The notes under the pieces are model-generated. The model was not told the origin of the DNA and searched no databases. It worked only from the letters and a program-made list of their open reading frames with translations. This document shows, piece by piece, positions 25,667 through 33,830 of a stretch of 64,000 nucleotides of DNA (position 1 is the first letter of the stretch; the number at the start of each line of letters is the position of its first letter). The position numbers and the translations under genes were made by a program. Location of the stretch: the NCBI GenBank assembly GCA_028824685.1, contig JAPPCZ010000109.1, positions 62,001 to 126,000 of the forward strand, given 5' to 3'. The stretch comes from Candidatus Poribacteria bacterium. GTDB taxonomy: Bacteria; Poribacteria; WGA-4E; WGA-3G.

Positions 25667-26527
25667 CTATTTAACTATCTCAACTGCACGTATCCGATGG
25701 CGGAGAACGAGGATACATGCGGCAGTTAGGGCAGCTAACAAGAGGAGTGTCAGAGACCAGTGTATGTTGTAACTACTCTCCAAACCGAAAAGGGCATTTC
25801 CAAGACGATCAAAGTTTGCCCAAACAGAGACTAAAGCGACTGTACTTGTTGAAAGAACTTCCTTAAGGATGAGGTGGAGGACAGGCAATCCAAACCAAAC
25901 AGCACAGAAACCGATTGTCGCATAGCGGGAATTTGTAGTCAATGATGAGAACACCAACATCAATAGACTTGTGATAGTGATGATTATCACCGAATAGACA
26001 ATGATGGACAGAGGTAACCAGTAATTTTCTTTTAGAAAAGGTGTATCGGTTAACAATACATGCTCAAGAAACAGTAATAGTCCAGGAACCAACGTCATGC
26101 AGGCAAGTAAAGTCGCAATCACGATAAATTTCCCGATAAGGTAATCTACCCATGAAATCGGTTTAGACAAGTAGAGCGAAAGCGCGTTGTGCTTTAGGTC
26201 ATTTGCAATTAACCCCGCCCCTCCAAAAATAACTATCAGCGCAATAAAAAATGCAGATTGAACCGTGTTAATTCTGAACAGAAACCCTTGGAAAAAACCG
26301 CGATCAATATCCAATTCAGTAGGCACACCCGGCAGGATATTGTAAATATAAATAAATATCCCATAGGACAGAATATAGATTAATGGTGGAATCGCAACAA
26401 TTAATCGCACAATTTTGCGCTGGGTGAGCAGCTTCAGTTCTGCTTTCGCAATAACCCACCACCGTGTGTGATTGCGAGGTTTCAGTGTGCCTTCCCAATG
26501 TCTGTAGTCTTGTGTGTGAATAGGCAT
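25667..26527 (-). CDS. ABC-2 type transporter permease
   Basis: 286 residues with six hydrophobic segments, starting at IVRLIVAIPPLIYILSYGIF and ending at SLTLLLLAALTAACILVL. The block GGAGLIANDLKHNALSLYLSKPISWVDYLIGKF is typical of ABC-2 permeases of the NatB/CcmB-like kind. It would form the membrane channel of an exporter. No ATPase gene lies beside it, which is unusual. Its start is 2 bp after the stop of an upstream lipoprotein gene, so the two are translationally linked. The ATPase may be encoded elsewhere. Confidence 0.85.
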   Translation of the reverse strand: MPIHTQDYRHWEGTLKPRNHTRWWVIAKAELKLLTQRKIVRLIVAIPPLIYILSYGIFIYIYNILPGVPTELDIDRGFFQGFLFRINTVQSAFFIALIVIFGGAGLIANDLKHNALSLYLSKPISWVDYLIGKFIVIATLLACMTLVPGLLLFLEHVLLTDTPFLKENYWLPLSIIVYSVIIITITSLLMLVFSSLTTNSRYATIGFCAVWFGLPVLHLILKEVLSTSTVALVSVWANFDRLGNALFGLESSYNIHWSLTLLLLAALTAACILVLRHRIRAVEIVK

Positions 26528-26529
26528 CG

Positions 26530-27030
26530 TTATCTCTTATAAATAGCGGTTTTTTCTATAGTATCCGTAAAGGGGCCTTGCCTTTCAGTTTTGACTTCAA
26601 CAGTAATAATACCTTCGTGTGTATCGCGTTCGGGATCATCTTCAATGAATCTGCGCGGAATTTCTGCACTCAGGAGTCTATCAAGACTATTCGGTTCCTG
26701 TCCCCATCGCACATCAAATAGCCTGTTGTCATAGACCTTTCGGTGTTTTTTACCGTCGCGCATGGAGTAAACTTGTACGTTGGTGGTAAAATCAGCTTCT
26801 GAAATAGTGCTAACGCCGACACTTGGACTGAGAATGCTCTGGTTCCATATTAGTGGGATGCCGTTTCTATCAACCAGATAAATTTTGATATCTAAGCGAT
26901 CTACACGCGGATAGGATATGATCTGAATGCCCTCAAAATTTTGGATTTCTCCGCTTCCGCATGAAAGTAAAGCAATTACACAGATGCATATAACTATGAT
27001 TCTTTGTAATTGCGATTTTATGCGAAACAC
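26530..27030 (-). CDS. Lipoprotein of unknown function, paired with ABC permease
   Basis: The start is taken as GTG at 27030, because AAGGAG lies 8 bp upstream and the result is a neat lipoprotein signal (MFRIKSQLQRIIVICICVIALLSC). An in-frame ATG at 27084 would give a long unlikely leader. The mature part, about 140 residues, is beta-rich and Asp/Glu-rich and matches no family I recognise. Gene order and the 2-bp gap to the permease suggest it works with that transporter, perhaps as a periplasmic or outer-membrane partner. Confidence 0.7.
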   Translation of the reverse strand: MFRIKSQLQRIIVICICVIALLSCGSGEIQNFEGIQIISYPRVDRLDIKIYLVDRNGIPLIWNQSILSPSVGVSTISEADFTTNVQVYSMRDGKKHRKVYDNRLFDVRWGQEPNSLDRLLSAEIPRRFIEDDPERDTHEGIITVEVKTERQGPFTDTIEKTAIYKR

Positions 27031-27192
27031 GCTGATCTCTCCTTTTATGTAGGACTCTATACCATAGAAGTTTACATCATTCATTATACTCTTTTTAGAG
27101 TATGAGTGTCAATTTTAAATATCCATAGGCGCGAATTTAGTGGGTATAATGTCCGTTTAACGCTGAAAGATAAGGTTTTCAATTCAAATTTC

Positions 27193-27242
27193 TTCTGTAG
27201 GAGCGACCTCCCGGTCGCGACCGGGAGGTCGCTCCTACAGAA
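27193..27242. repeat. Perfect 50-bp palindrome (REP-like pair)
   Basis: Every base from 27193 to 27217 pairs with 27218-27242. Each half is TT-CT-GTAGGA followed by GCGACCTCCCGGTCG. It is a head-to-head pair of the GTAGGA family with no spacer. Another unit, with arms near GCGCAAT, follows in inverted sense at about 27249-27267. It lies between the lipoprotein gene and the 27424 gene; the rest of that gap is AT-rich, with a small GTGAATGT hairpin at 27270-27292. Confidence 0.8.
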
Positions 27243-27369
27243 TGTCCGAGGCGCAATGAATTGAGCTTGGTGAATGTGCGTATGACATTCACATTAAACG
27301 CATGTAACCTATAAAGAACTGTAAAAGTAATTTTTGATTTCACTATAATATTACCACCATCTGAAATGC

Positions 27370-27395
27370 AAAAGGGTGGTCATAGATACCACCCT
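27370..27395 (-). terminator. Rho-independent terminator-like hairpin
   Basis: Read on the minus strand: stem AGGGTGGT with ACCACCCT, a 7-nt loop, then TTT. It is about 30 bp past the stop codon of the gene at 27424-28428. Confidence 0.6.
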
Positions 27396-27423
27396 CAGTA
27401 TACAGAAAAGTGCCATTCAGTTT

Positions 27424-28428
27424 TTAGCGATCATCGGTAGGCGGCAGGTTTTCATTGACTGGTTTGCGTGGAACGAAAATTACCCGTGTTTCAACCTTAG
27501 GTATAACTTTTCTCGGCACGACATGTATTACATCGTTGTTCCTATCAGGAGGATCAATCCCTGCGGGAGTCCGAATTATCGTCTTGTGGAGCCAACTTTT
27601 TTTCCAACTTGTTTTAAGGGTGCCGTCTGAAATGGCTGATAACTGCTCATCCTGTGTCTTTGTCGGATCATTGAGAAGTTCAAAATCAATCTGACGAGAC
27701 ATTCTGGAATTGCCAGGAAAAACGAATCCAGTTGGGGGATTGTGCAGTTTGGAAGATAACTGGTCTTTTACTTTATCACTTACGTTGCTCATTCTGTCAA
27801 TGACCCTTGTAGTTTCAGTATCGGTCTCATCCGGTATAGAACCGTAAGTTAACCGAATTTGCCATTTTTTTAGATTGATGCGACTTTTAGTTGTATTGTA
27901 GAGATTAATCCAGATAGTATCGCTCGATGCTCTGACTACGTTCCTAACAACGACTTTGTTTTTATTCAATTCTTTAAGCAATTCTTTTCGTACTTCAGCA
28001 CCATCTATAGCCTTTGGTAGATCGTTAAATTCAACCTTTACCTCTACATCTGTAGTTCCTGTTGTCCTTACTACGCTGCCCGTAGTCTTCGTTGTGATAT
28101 CCCTGATAACGAGTGCCTTGGAGTGAAGGGTAGAATCTGCGGGTTTAAGCAACTCAATCGTTACACCCTTAGCAGGGTCCGCGACATTATCTATCATTCC
28201 AATAGATAAAGAATTGGCAAGTTTTTTGATTTCATTAGTGGTTAGACCTAAATGCTTGGAGAGATCTAACGTTAACGTTTTACCACCATCAATATGTGTC
28301 AGTGAAATGTCTTTTGTGATTGAAGTTTCATTAGATTTTTGTTGTGCGAAACTTGTTGTGGGAATGCACAAACCTACTATCAACAGAGCAATGAAACCGA
28401 TTATTGGAAACGTGGCTTTGGCTTTCAT
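27424..28428 (-). CDS. Secreted protein of unknown function
   Basis: 334 residues. The start is placed at the second ATG (28428), because AGGAGA lies 9 bp before it but directly abuts the first ATG at 28437. The N-terminus MKAKATFPIIGFIALLIVGL...TTSFAQ is a clear signal peptide. The remainder is hydrophilic and strand-rich. It has DISLTHIDGGKTLTLDLSKHLGL, a segment on W-x-I-R-L-T (KKWQIRLTYG) that may be a small Ig-like or LTD-like sandwich, and a basic, proline-containing tail. I do not recognise a family. A terminator-like hairpin follows. It seems to be its own transcription unit. Confidence 0.7.
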   Translation of the reverse strand: MKAKATFPIIGFIALLIVGLCIPTTSFAQQKSNETSITKDISLTHIDGGKTLTLDLSKHLGLTTNEIKKLANSLSIGMIDNVADPAKGVTIELLKPADSTLHSKALVIRDITTKTTGSVVRTTGTTDVEVKVEFNDLPKAIDGAEVRKELLKELNKNKVVVRNVVRASSDTIWINLYNTTKSRINLKKWQIRLTYGSIPDETDTETTRVIDRMSNVSDKVKDQLSSKLHNPPTGFVFPGNSRMSRQIDFELLNDPTKTQDEQLSAISDGTLKTSWKKSWLHKTIIRTPAGIDPPDRNNDVIHVVPRKVIPKVETRVIFVPRKPVNENLPPTDDR

Positions 28429-28522
28429 GATACACATTCTCCTTCAAATATAACATCTCTATGTTAACATATTATACACGGTAAAATGTTTTTCGACAAC
28501 AAGAATTAAGCATCGTACAAAA

Positions 28523-29323
28523 CTATCCGAGAATACCCTCCATGCGCGCATAAACCCACGTTTTCAACTCCGGATGTGTGTGAATATAGAAGGTGCCGTC
28601 CTGAATAGCCTTATAGACATGATCGGCTACTTCCGCTGAAGACATTCCCGATTCCATCTCAGCACGCACGTTCCGAGAAGCACCTAAAGTTTGTTGTGTT
28701 TCCAATTCTGGATTTTGTAAAACATCTGGGCGGTTTCGGGCAGAGTCTAAAATACCTGTTCGCACCCAACCGGGACACAAGACATGCACCTGAATCTGTG
28801 ATCCCTTTTGTGCTAATTCATCTGCCAGGGTTTCTGAAAGTGCAACAACGCCGTATTTGCTCACCTTATAGATGCCTTCTCCCGCACCTCGTACCAAACC
28901 GAGTATTGAAGCGGTGTTGACAATATGGCATTTGGTCTCTTGTGCCAGCATACGCGGAACAAACGCACGAATGCCGTGAATCACACCCCATAGGTTAACG
29001 CCTAACACCCATTCCCAATCGGCAATGGAATGTTCCCAGATAGGACGACTACAAACAACACCTGCATTGTTGCAGAGGATATGCACTGCCCCAAAAGCAT
29101 CCAACGTCTGTTCTGCCAGATTTTCAACATCTTTAGCGTTTGAAACATCCGTTTTCACAGCAAGCACAGTTGCGCCTTTCGCACGTAGGTCTGCTTCAAG
29201 TTTGGCCAAAGGTTCTTCTTCAATATCTGCAAGGACAACTGCCATCCCTTCCGCGGCGAACCGTTCTGCCATACCGCGTCCGATACCGCTTGCTGCACCA
29301 GTAATAACTGCAACGCTTTTCAT
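28523..29323 (-). CDS. SDR family NAD(P)-dependent oxidoreductase
   Basis: 266 residues with a classical short-chain dehydrogenase fold. The cofactor motif T-G-A-A-S-G-I-G is at 8-15, Asp33 in VVLADIE (hinting at NAD), and NNAG at 85-88. The catalytic Ser139, Tyr152 and Lys156 (IYKVSK) are present. The PGWVRTGI block follows. The substrate is not predictable; the closest theme is a general alcohol/ketone reductase. The start codon directly follows the stop of the DUF169 gene, with 0 bp between, so both are translated from one message. Confidence 0.93.
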   Translation of the reverse strand: MKSVAVITGAASGIGRGMAERFAAEGMAVVLADIEEEPLAKLEADLRAKGATVLAVKTDVSNAKDVENLAEQTLDAFGAVHILCNNAGVVCSRPIWEHSIADWEWVLGVNLWGVIHGIRAFVPRMLAQETKCHIVNTASILGLVRGAGEGIYKVSKYGVVALSETLADELAQKGSQIQVHVLCPGWVRTGILDSARNRPDVLQNPELETQQTLGASRNVRAEMESGMSSAEVADHVYKAIQDGTFYIHTHPELKTWVYARMEGILG

Positions 29324-30010
29324 TTAAATCTCCGCTTGGCGCTGCTGATGATACTCTTCTAAGGCAAAGTTTGCATTTATAATTGTCTCTAACTTTTTAA
29401 CAAGTGCATCAATATGTTTGCCCGGAAAGGCAAAGTAGAAATCATCGTCAGAGAGTGCCGTATAGACACGGTTGCCGATGCATCCCAAGCTACTTGCCCC
29501 TTTATCAGACTGCATAACAGCCGGTATCACAGCACACGTTGGTCTACCCATGACACCGTTTTCAGTGCCGATTCCCGCAGCGGTTGCAGCTTCAGCCAAG
29601 AGCATCATCTGTTTCGGTGTGCCAGAGATAAGAACAACATCCGGTATATCAGTTGTGTCTGCTAAAGGTGCATAAACTGCATTTTCAAAAGTGTTTTCCC
29701 TTCGTGGAATGCCAGGGACCTCTTCCATACTAATATAGCCGAGTTCGCCCATCAGTCCGAGGGTGTTTTCCAGTTCTTCCATTTGTGCGTCCGGAAGTTC
29801 AACGTTATGTGTATAACACCCGATCGGACAGTTGTAGTGGTCGGATGCTTCGGTATAGAAGGTTTTACCTTCCGATGCGCGCTTCCAATATGTGCATCCA
29901 GATGCTTCGGCTTTTTCCACACGGGAAACACCTTCTGGCTGTGATTCGTGAAACGTTACTGCAATAGGCGTAGTTTCCAAATCAAGTAACTCTTGTAATT
30001 GTTTTGACAT
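29324..30010 (-). CDS. DUF169 domain-containing protein
   Basis: 228 residues from the ATG at 30010, which has AAAGGAG 7 bp upstream; the frame is open further upstream without support. Domain features are TPIAVTFHESQPEGV at the start, then cysteine-bearing blocks SGCTYWKRA, HYNCPIGCYTH, RPTCAVIP and SLGCIGNR. The family is of unknown function. The recurring cysteines suggest metal or redox chemistry (inference). It is joined head-to-tail with an SDR oxidoreductase, so both probably act on the same compound. Confidence 0.88.
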   Translation of the reverse strand: MSKQLQELLDLETTPIAVTFHESQPEGVSRVEKAEASGCTYWKRASEGKTFYTEASDHYNCPIGCYTHNVELPDAQMEELENTLGLMGELGYISMEEVPGIPRRENTFENAVYAPLADTTDIPDVVLISGTPKQMMLLAEAATAAGIGTENGVMGRPTCAVIPAVMQSDKGASSLGCIGNRVYTALSDDDFYFAFPGKHIDALVKKLETIINANFALEEYHQQRQAEI

Positions 30011-30172
30011 ATTTTCTCCTTTATTGTTATGGTTCAAACAAGGGGTTTCGTGACAATTGAATGGCTCTGGGCAAACCATTTCTGTCCCTCATAAAAATAA
30101 GCAACAAGGCATAACTTTTTTGATGTTGTTCTGCCATAGCTATCAGTTTTCGCAGAAAAGTTGAGAACGATT

Positions 30173-32629
30173 CTATCGATCCTCACCGTAATCTGGTTCT
30201 TTTGCCGGGCGAATTACCCATTCTTCAAAAACGGACTTGAAAGATTTTGCTTTGTCTCCAAAATGAAGATACTGGAGACTCTTCACAGGAACCGATGTCT
30301 CACCGTAGATCGGAGAACGTCCATATAGTTTATCGCCTTTGACGCTGAGTGGTTCAAAAATCAGGATCGGATTGTGGATTAAAGCGAAGCGCACTTCAGA
30401 CTGAGTTGTTTTGGCATCTTGGTTTTCAGTTTTCGTAGGAGGTTCTTGTTGTGCATCAGAACCTTTTTCATCGCTTGCCGTTTCTTTTGTTGATTGCTCA
30501 GGGTTATTAATGCTTATATCAATAATTCGAGCCACCCGATTAATTGGGATAAAAACCTTCTTCAAATTTGATTCAAACTGAATTATCTGTCCGTTAATAC
30601 TTATTAAATTGCCTCGCTTTAAATCACCATTGTTTGCCACAAGAATATGGTTCGGTGGATTGTCTCGGTTGAAACGTGGCAAGGTTAAAGCGCGTTCTAA
30701 TTTTACATCTAACTCCTCAGTTTGCGTTTCGAGTGGATCATACATGACTTCAATACCGCGCTTAAGGACAACAGCAGGATCGTTTGCAGCGAAGTCTCCT
30801 CCAACTACAACAACTTTCGGATTTCCCCCAAGTTTTTCGTTATTTACAATTATTTTTGTTTTACCATCTTCGGTTCTCCGCATTATAGCTTCCAAAATTT
30901 GTCCATCTTCTAAAATTATACGGTGTTTATTTCCACCTGTAATGGTAATCGGATTTCGGTTTTCCTTTCTACCGTGCGTTTTGCTACGTGTAAACTCAAT
31001 ACCTTTCATGTATGTTGAGTCCATGTGCGTCGTGCTGATAAAAGGGGATCGAAAATTAATAGAGGTTTTATCGTAAGACAAGACCTGACATGGGATGACT
31101 TCTCCGTTTTTTAGATGCAACAGATGGGGAAACATCTTTATATCAAAAGGTTGTAGTCTTGAAACCTGTTTATTATTACGTTCTATGCGAGCAGATCGGT
31201 TGTTCGCAAGTCGCACTGGTTCCAACGCGCCTATAGTCTGCCATCGGATATTTGATGCATCGTCGCCTTTAAAAAGAATGTGACCGCGTAAACTGCCTGA
31301 TGGAAAAAACATCTTATCATAGTCATCTACTGGTTTTTTAGTTTTGGCTTTGGACTCAAACCGAAGTAGTGAAGCACCCGCGAGTGAGCAGGTTATCGGT
31401 TCCTCAGCAAATTTAGTCTGGAGTACAACGCTATCCAAGTTTAGTTGCATCACTTGTCCACGCACAACAGAACCGTCAATATATGTTAATGCCATATAAT
31501 CGTCGATTGTTGCCAATTTTCTCCCCGGCTGCACAACACGGTCAATCTGTTGTAGGTTGATATCTCGTAGTGTTCCATCTGTGTCAAGGACATAACCTCT
31601 GTTTTTCTGGACAAACAATTTGCCGTAAAAAACTTCTCCGTTCATCATGTGGATTCGAGGTTTGGAGTAGTCGACTTGCTGGCTTTTAAGTCCGGCAGGT
31701 TGCCGATAGACCCTTAATCGTCGGACTGTCAGATTTTGTCCTCGGTTAAAAATATAGATGCCGGGTGTTTCAACAGTTGGCTGAACACCAGTCAGTTCTA
31801 AGAGTAGATTGCCATTTAAGTCAGAGACTTTTAGCATACCAAGGTCTTGATCATAAGCAAGTCGCAAACGGAAGTCGCGACGATCGTCCTCAACTGGCAT
31901 TATATCTTCGAATAGTTGGCCTTGAACGACAACCAGTTCGTTAGTCCATGTTTCTATTCTTAGTGTCTGGTACAGGTTTTTACCGAAGGCAAGAACAAAG
32001 CCGGGTGGGGCTGTATTGGATGCGAATTCAAGATCAATTTCAAAACGTTTTGGCCATTTAAAAGCATAGAAGATGTTAGTCTTACCTTGATCTGTGGATG
32101 GGTGTCCACCACGATCAGGATACCAACCAGTATGTTCATTATTATCAGGGAATTGAACTAATACCTCATCGGTTTCATTTTTCTTAGGTGATTTCCACGC
32201 TGTTAGTTGAGAACCGTCAAAAATCAGGTTGGAATGCGCGCGACTTTCAAGCGAGTAAATCATCTCTCTATTCACTCGGAACTTACCCTGACGTTTGCTG
32301 GAAAACAGAAAGGTATTTTCATCTGAGTCTACAATGTCTGCCGTCCAGACATCACCTAATACTGTACCAACGCGGAAAGTCTCTGTTGCTGGTGCCGGTT
32401 GTTTTGAAAAATCAATTGAATCTAAGACATTTGTATCAACAATTAGATCGTCTGAAAAGTGTGGTGAATTCCATCGAATCTTCCCTGACTGACTATCTAA
32501 TAGTTTACCGGGAAGGGTATCCCCATTTTTCCAACGTAAAACTGTTTCCTGTGCCTGTATCTTGATTGGACTCCACGTCCCCGCAATTATAATCGCAATG
32601 GCTAAAATATTTTTTAGACACCTCTGCAT
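30173..32629 (-). CDS. Secreted NG(D/E)-repeat protein with concanavalin-like domain
   Basis: 818 residues. The start is at 32629: AGGAGG lies 9 bp upstream, inside a longer open frame. The signal peptide is MQRCLKNILAIAIIIAGTW...QAQ. Residues about 120-300 resemble a concanavalin/DUF1080-type sandwich (NLIFDGSQLTAWKSP ... FEIDLEFAS ... GIYIFNRG). Around it lie about six or seven short beta units of the form L-x-N-G-(D/E)-x-x-x-G-x-(L/V), ending in V-x-x-I (LRWKNGDTLPGKLLD, HMMNGEVFYGKLF, YIDGSVVRGQVMQ, HLKNGEVIPCQVLS, VANNGDLKRGNLIS). They look like repeated small barrels. Function unknown. It is the last gene of the MoxR-VWA train. Confidence 0.78.
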   Translation of the reverse strand: MQRCLKNILAIAIIIAGTWSPIKIQAQETVLRWKNGDTLPGKLLDSQSGKIRWNSPHFSDDLIVDTNVLDSIDFSKQPAPATETFRVGTVLGDVWTADIVDSDENTFLFSSKRQGKFRVNREMIYSLESRAHSNLIFDGSQLTAWKSPKKNETDEVLVQFPDNNEHTGWYPDRGGHPSTDQGKTNIFYAFKWPKRFEIDLEFASNTAPPGFVLAFGKNLYQTLRIETWTNELVVVQGQLFEDIMPVEDDRRDFRLRLAYDQDLGMLKVSDLNGNLLLELTGVQPTVETPGIYIFNRGQNLTVRRLRVYRQPAGLKSQQVDYSKPRIHMMNGEVFYGKLFVQKNRGYVLDTDGTLRDINLQQIDRVVQPGRKLATIDDYMALTYIDGSVVRGQVMQLNLDSVVLQTKFAEEPITCSLAGASLLRFESKAKTKKPVDDYDKMFFPSGSLRGHILFKGDDASNIRWQTIGALEPVRLANNRSARIERNNKQVSRLQPFDIKMFPHLLHLKNGEVIPCQVLSYDKTSINFRSPFISTTHMDSTYMKGIEFTRSKTHGRKENRNPITITGGNKHRIILEDGQILEAIMRRTEDGKTKIIVNNEKLGGNPKVVVVGGDFAANDPAVVLKRGIEVMYDPLETQTEELDVKLERALTLPRFNRDNPPNHILVANNGDLKRGNLISINGQIIQFESNLKKVFIPINRVARIIDISINNPEQSTKETASDEKGSDAQQEPPTKTENQDAKTTQSEVRFALIHNPILIFEPLSVKGDKLYGRSPIYGETSVPVKSLQYLHFGDKAKSFKSVFEEWVIRPAKEPDYGEDR

Positions 32630-32724
32630 TTCATTTTTCCTCCTGATGGTAACCAACGCTCAACTGTCATCTTTTAGAGAGAAGTTGTTTTCAATAAAAC
32701 ATCTTTCTGACTATCAATAACCGT

Positions 32725-33828
32725 CTATCTTTCATAAATAGGTAGAAGACGATAGTTCAAAGCTAAGGTAAGCACTGCCATTCCTGTTCCATAAGCCTTA
32801 CCGTGGGAACTGTTGAAACTTCCATCTTCTTGTTGCATCCTTTGAAGCCTTTCAATGGTGCGTTGATTCCAAGCTTGCCATGCTTCAAAGTCGCTCTGAA
32901 ACAACGCCTGAGCCATGTAGTATAGGGTATAGAACATGTAATGATTACCTACATTATGGCTCGCTCTGCGCTTGATGAATTCCGCTGTAGATTTGTATTC
33001 TGGCGTGTCTTTCCTTTTGCCAATTGCATAGACGAGGGTAGCAATCGCAGAACGAGTGAGTCCGTCGCCATGGCTGCCTGAAGGCGTATAGGAGACACCG
33101 CCACCCCGCGTTGTGCAGGTTTGAAAAAAGTTCAACGCCTTGTCAATTGCTTCATTGGGGACTTCAATACCAGCATTTCGCGCACCGAGTATTCCCATTA
33201 ATACGGTGCCAGCGACGGTTGTGTCAGCATCTCGCGCTTGTGGCGAGTAGCGCCATGCCCCCCAAGGATTTTTCTCCTGTGCAGTCAATGCACATCGTAC
33301 GGCAAGCTCTAATGCTGAACTGAGGGTACGCCTACGATTTTCAGGCACTTCACTGCCTTTCCAAAGCAGATTCTCGCTTACAGCACCATACGCTTCGGAT
33401 AGCGCTAACATCGCAAAACCGTGGTGGTACATTGATGCATGTCCACTCGTTCCCATGTATCCTGTTCTGGCGTTTTGATTAGCGATGATGTTTTGCAAGG
33501 CTTTACGGATATGTGTAGCATAAGGTCCATAATCAGGGTCTTCACCACTTGCCATAAATGCCATAACACATATCCCAGTTATCCCTGGACCATTCCGCCC
33601 CCCTTGCCAACTTCCATCTTTCAGTTGTGTGTTGGCGAGGTATCGTAAACTTCGGTCATTGATGCTTCTAACTGCTGGTGGAACACCTGTGCCGTAGCGA
33701 AGGGTTGGATCCTGTGCATGAATGGATTCGCTGAAAAACGTGCCCAACAATATTAAGAAACCGGAAAATCCTATGATCAATGTATTTTGATTCATTAGAA
33801 CACCTATAATTTTTCTGTGTTTTGTCAT
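32725..33828 (-). CDS. Prenyltransferase/squalene-oxidase-like alpha/alpha-toroid protein
   Basis: 367 residues with a signal peptide (to about FFSESIHAQ). The rest is the alpha-barrel of terpenoid-cyclase / protein-prenyltransferase type, with repeated units such as YLANTQLKDGSWQGG, ALTAQEKNPWGAWRY and RMQQEDGSFNSSHG. Cyclase catalytic DxDD text is not seen, so it is likely a binding or structural toroid, as in many planctomycete envelope clusters. The ATG at 33828 follows the upstream stop by 2 bp with AGAGG nearby; an alternative ATG lies at 33795. Translational coupling to the preceding gene is likely. Confidence 0.85.
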   Translation of the reverse strand: MTKHRKIIGVLMNQNTLIIGFSGFLILLGTFFSESIHAQDPTLRYGTGVPPAVRSINDRSLRYLANTQLKDGSWQGGRNGPGITGICVMAFMASGEDPDYGPYATHIRKALQNIIANQNARTGYMGTSGHASMYHHGFAMLALSEAYGAVSENLLWKGSEVPENRRRTLSSALELAVRCALTAQEKNPWGAWRYSPQARDADTTVAGTVLMGILGARNAGIEVPNEAIDKALNFFQTCTTRGGGVSYTPSGSHGDGLTRSAIATLVYAIGKRKDTPEYKSTAEFIKRRASHNVGNHYMFYTLYYMAQALFQSDFEAWQAWNQRTIERLQRMQQEDGSFNSSHGKAYGTGMAVLTLALNYRLLPIYER

Positions 33829-33830
33829 GA

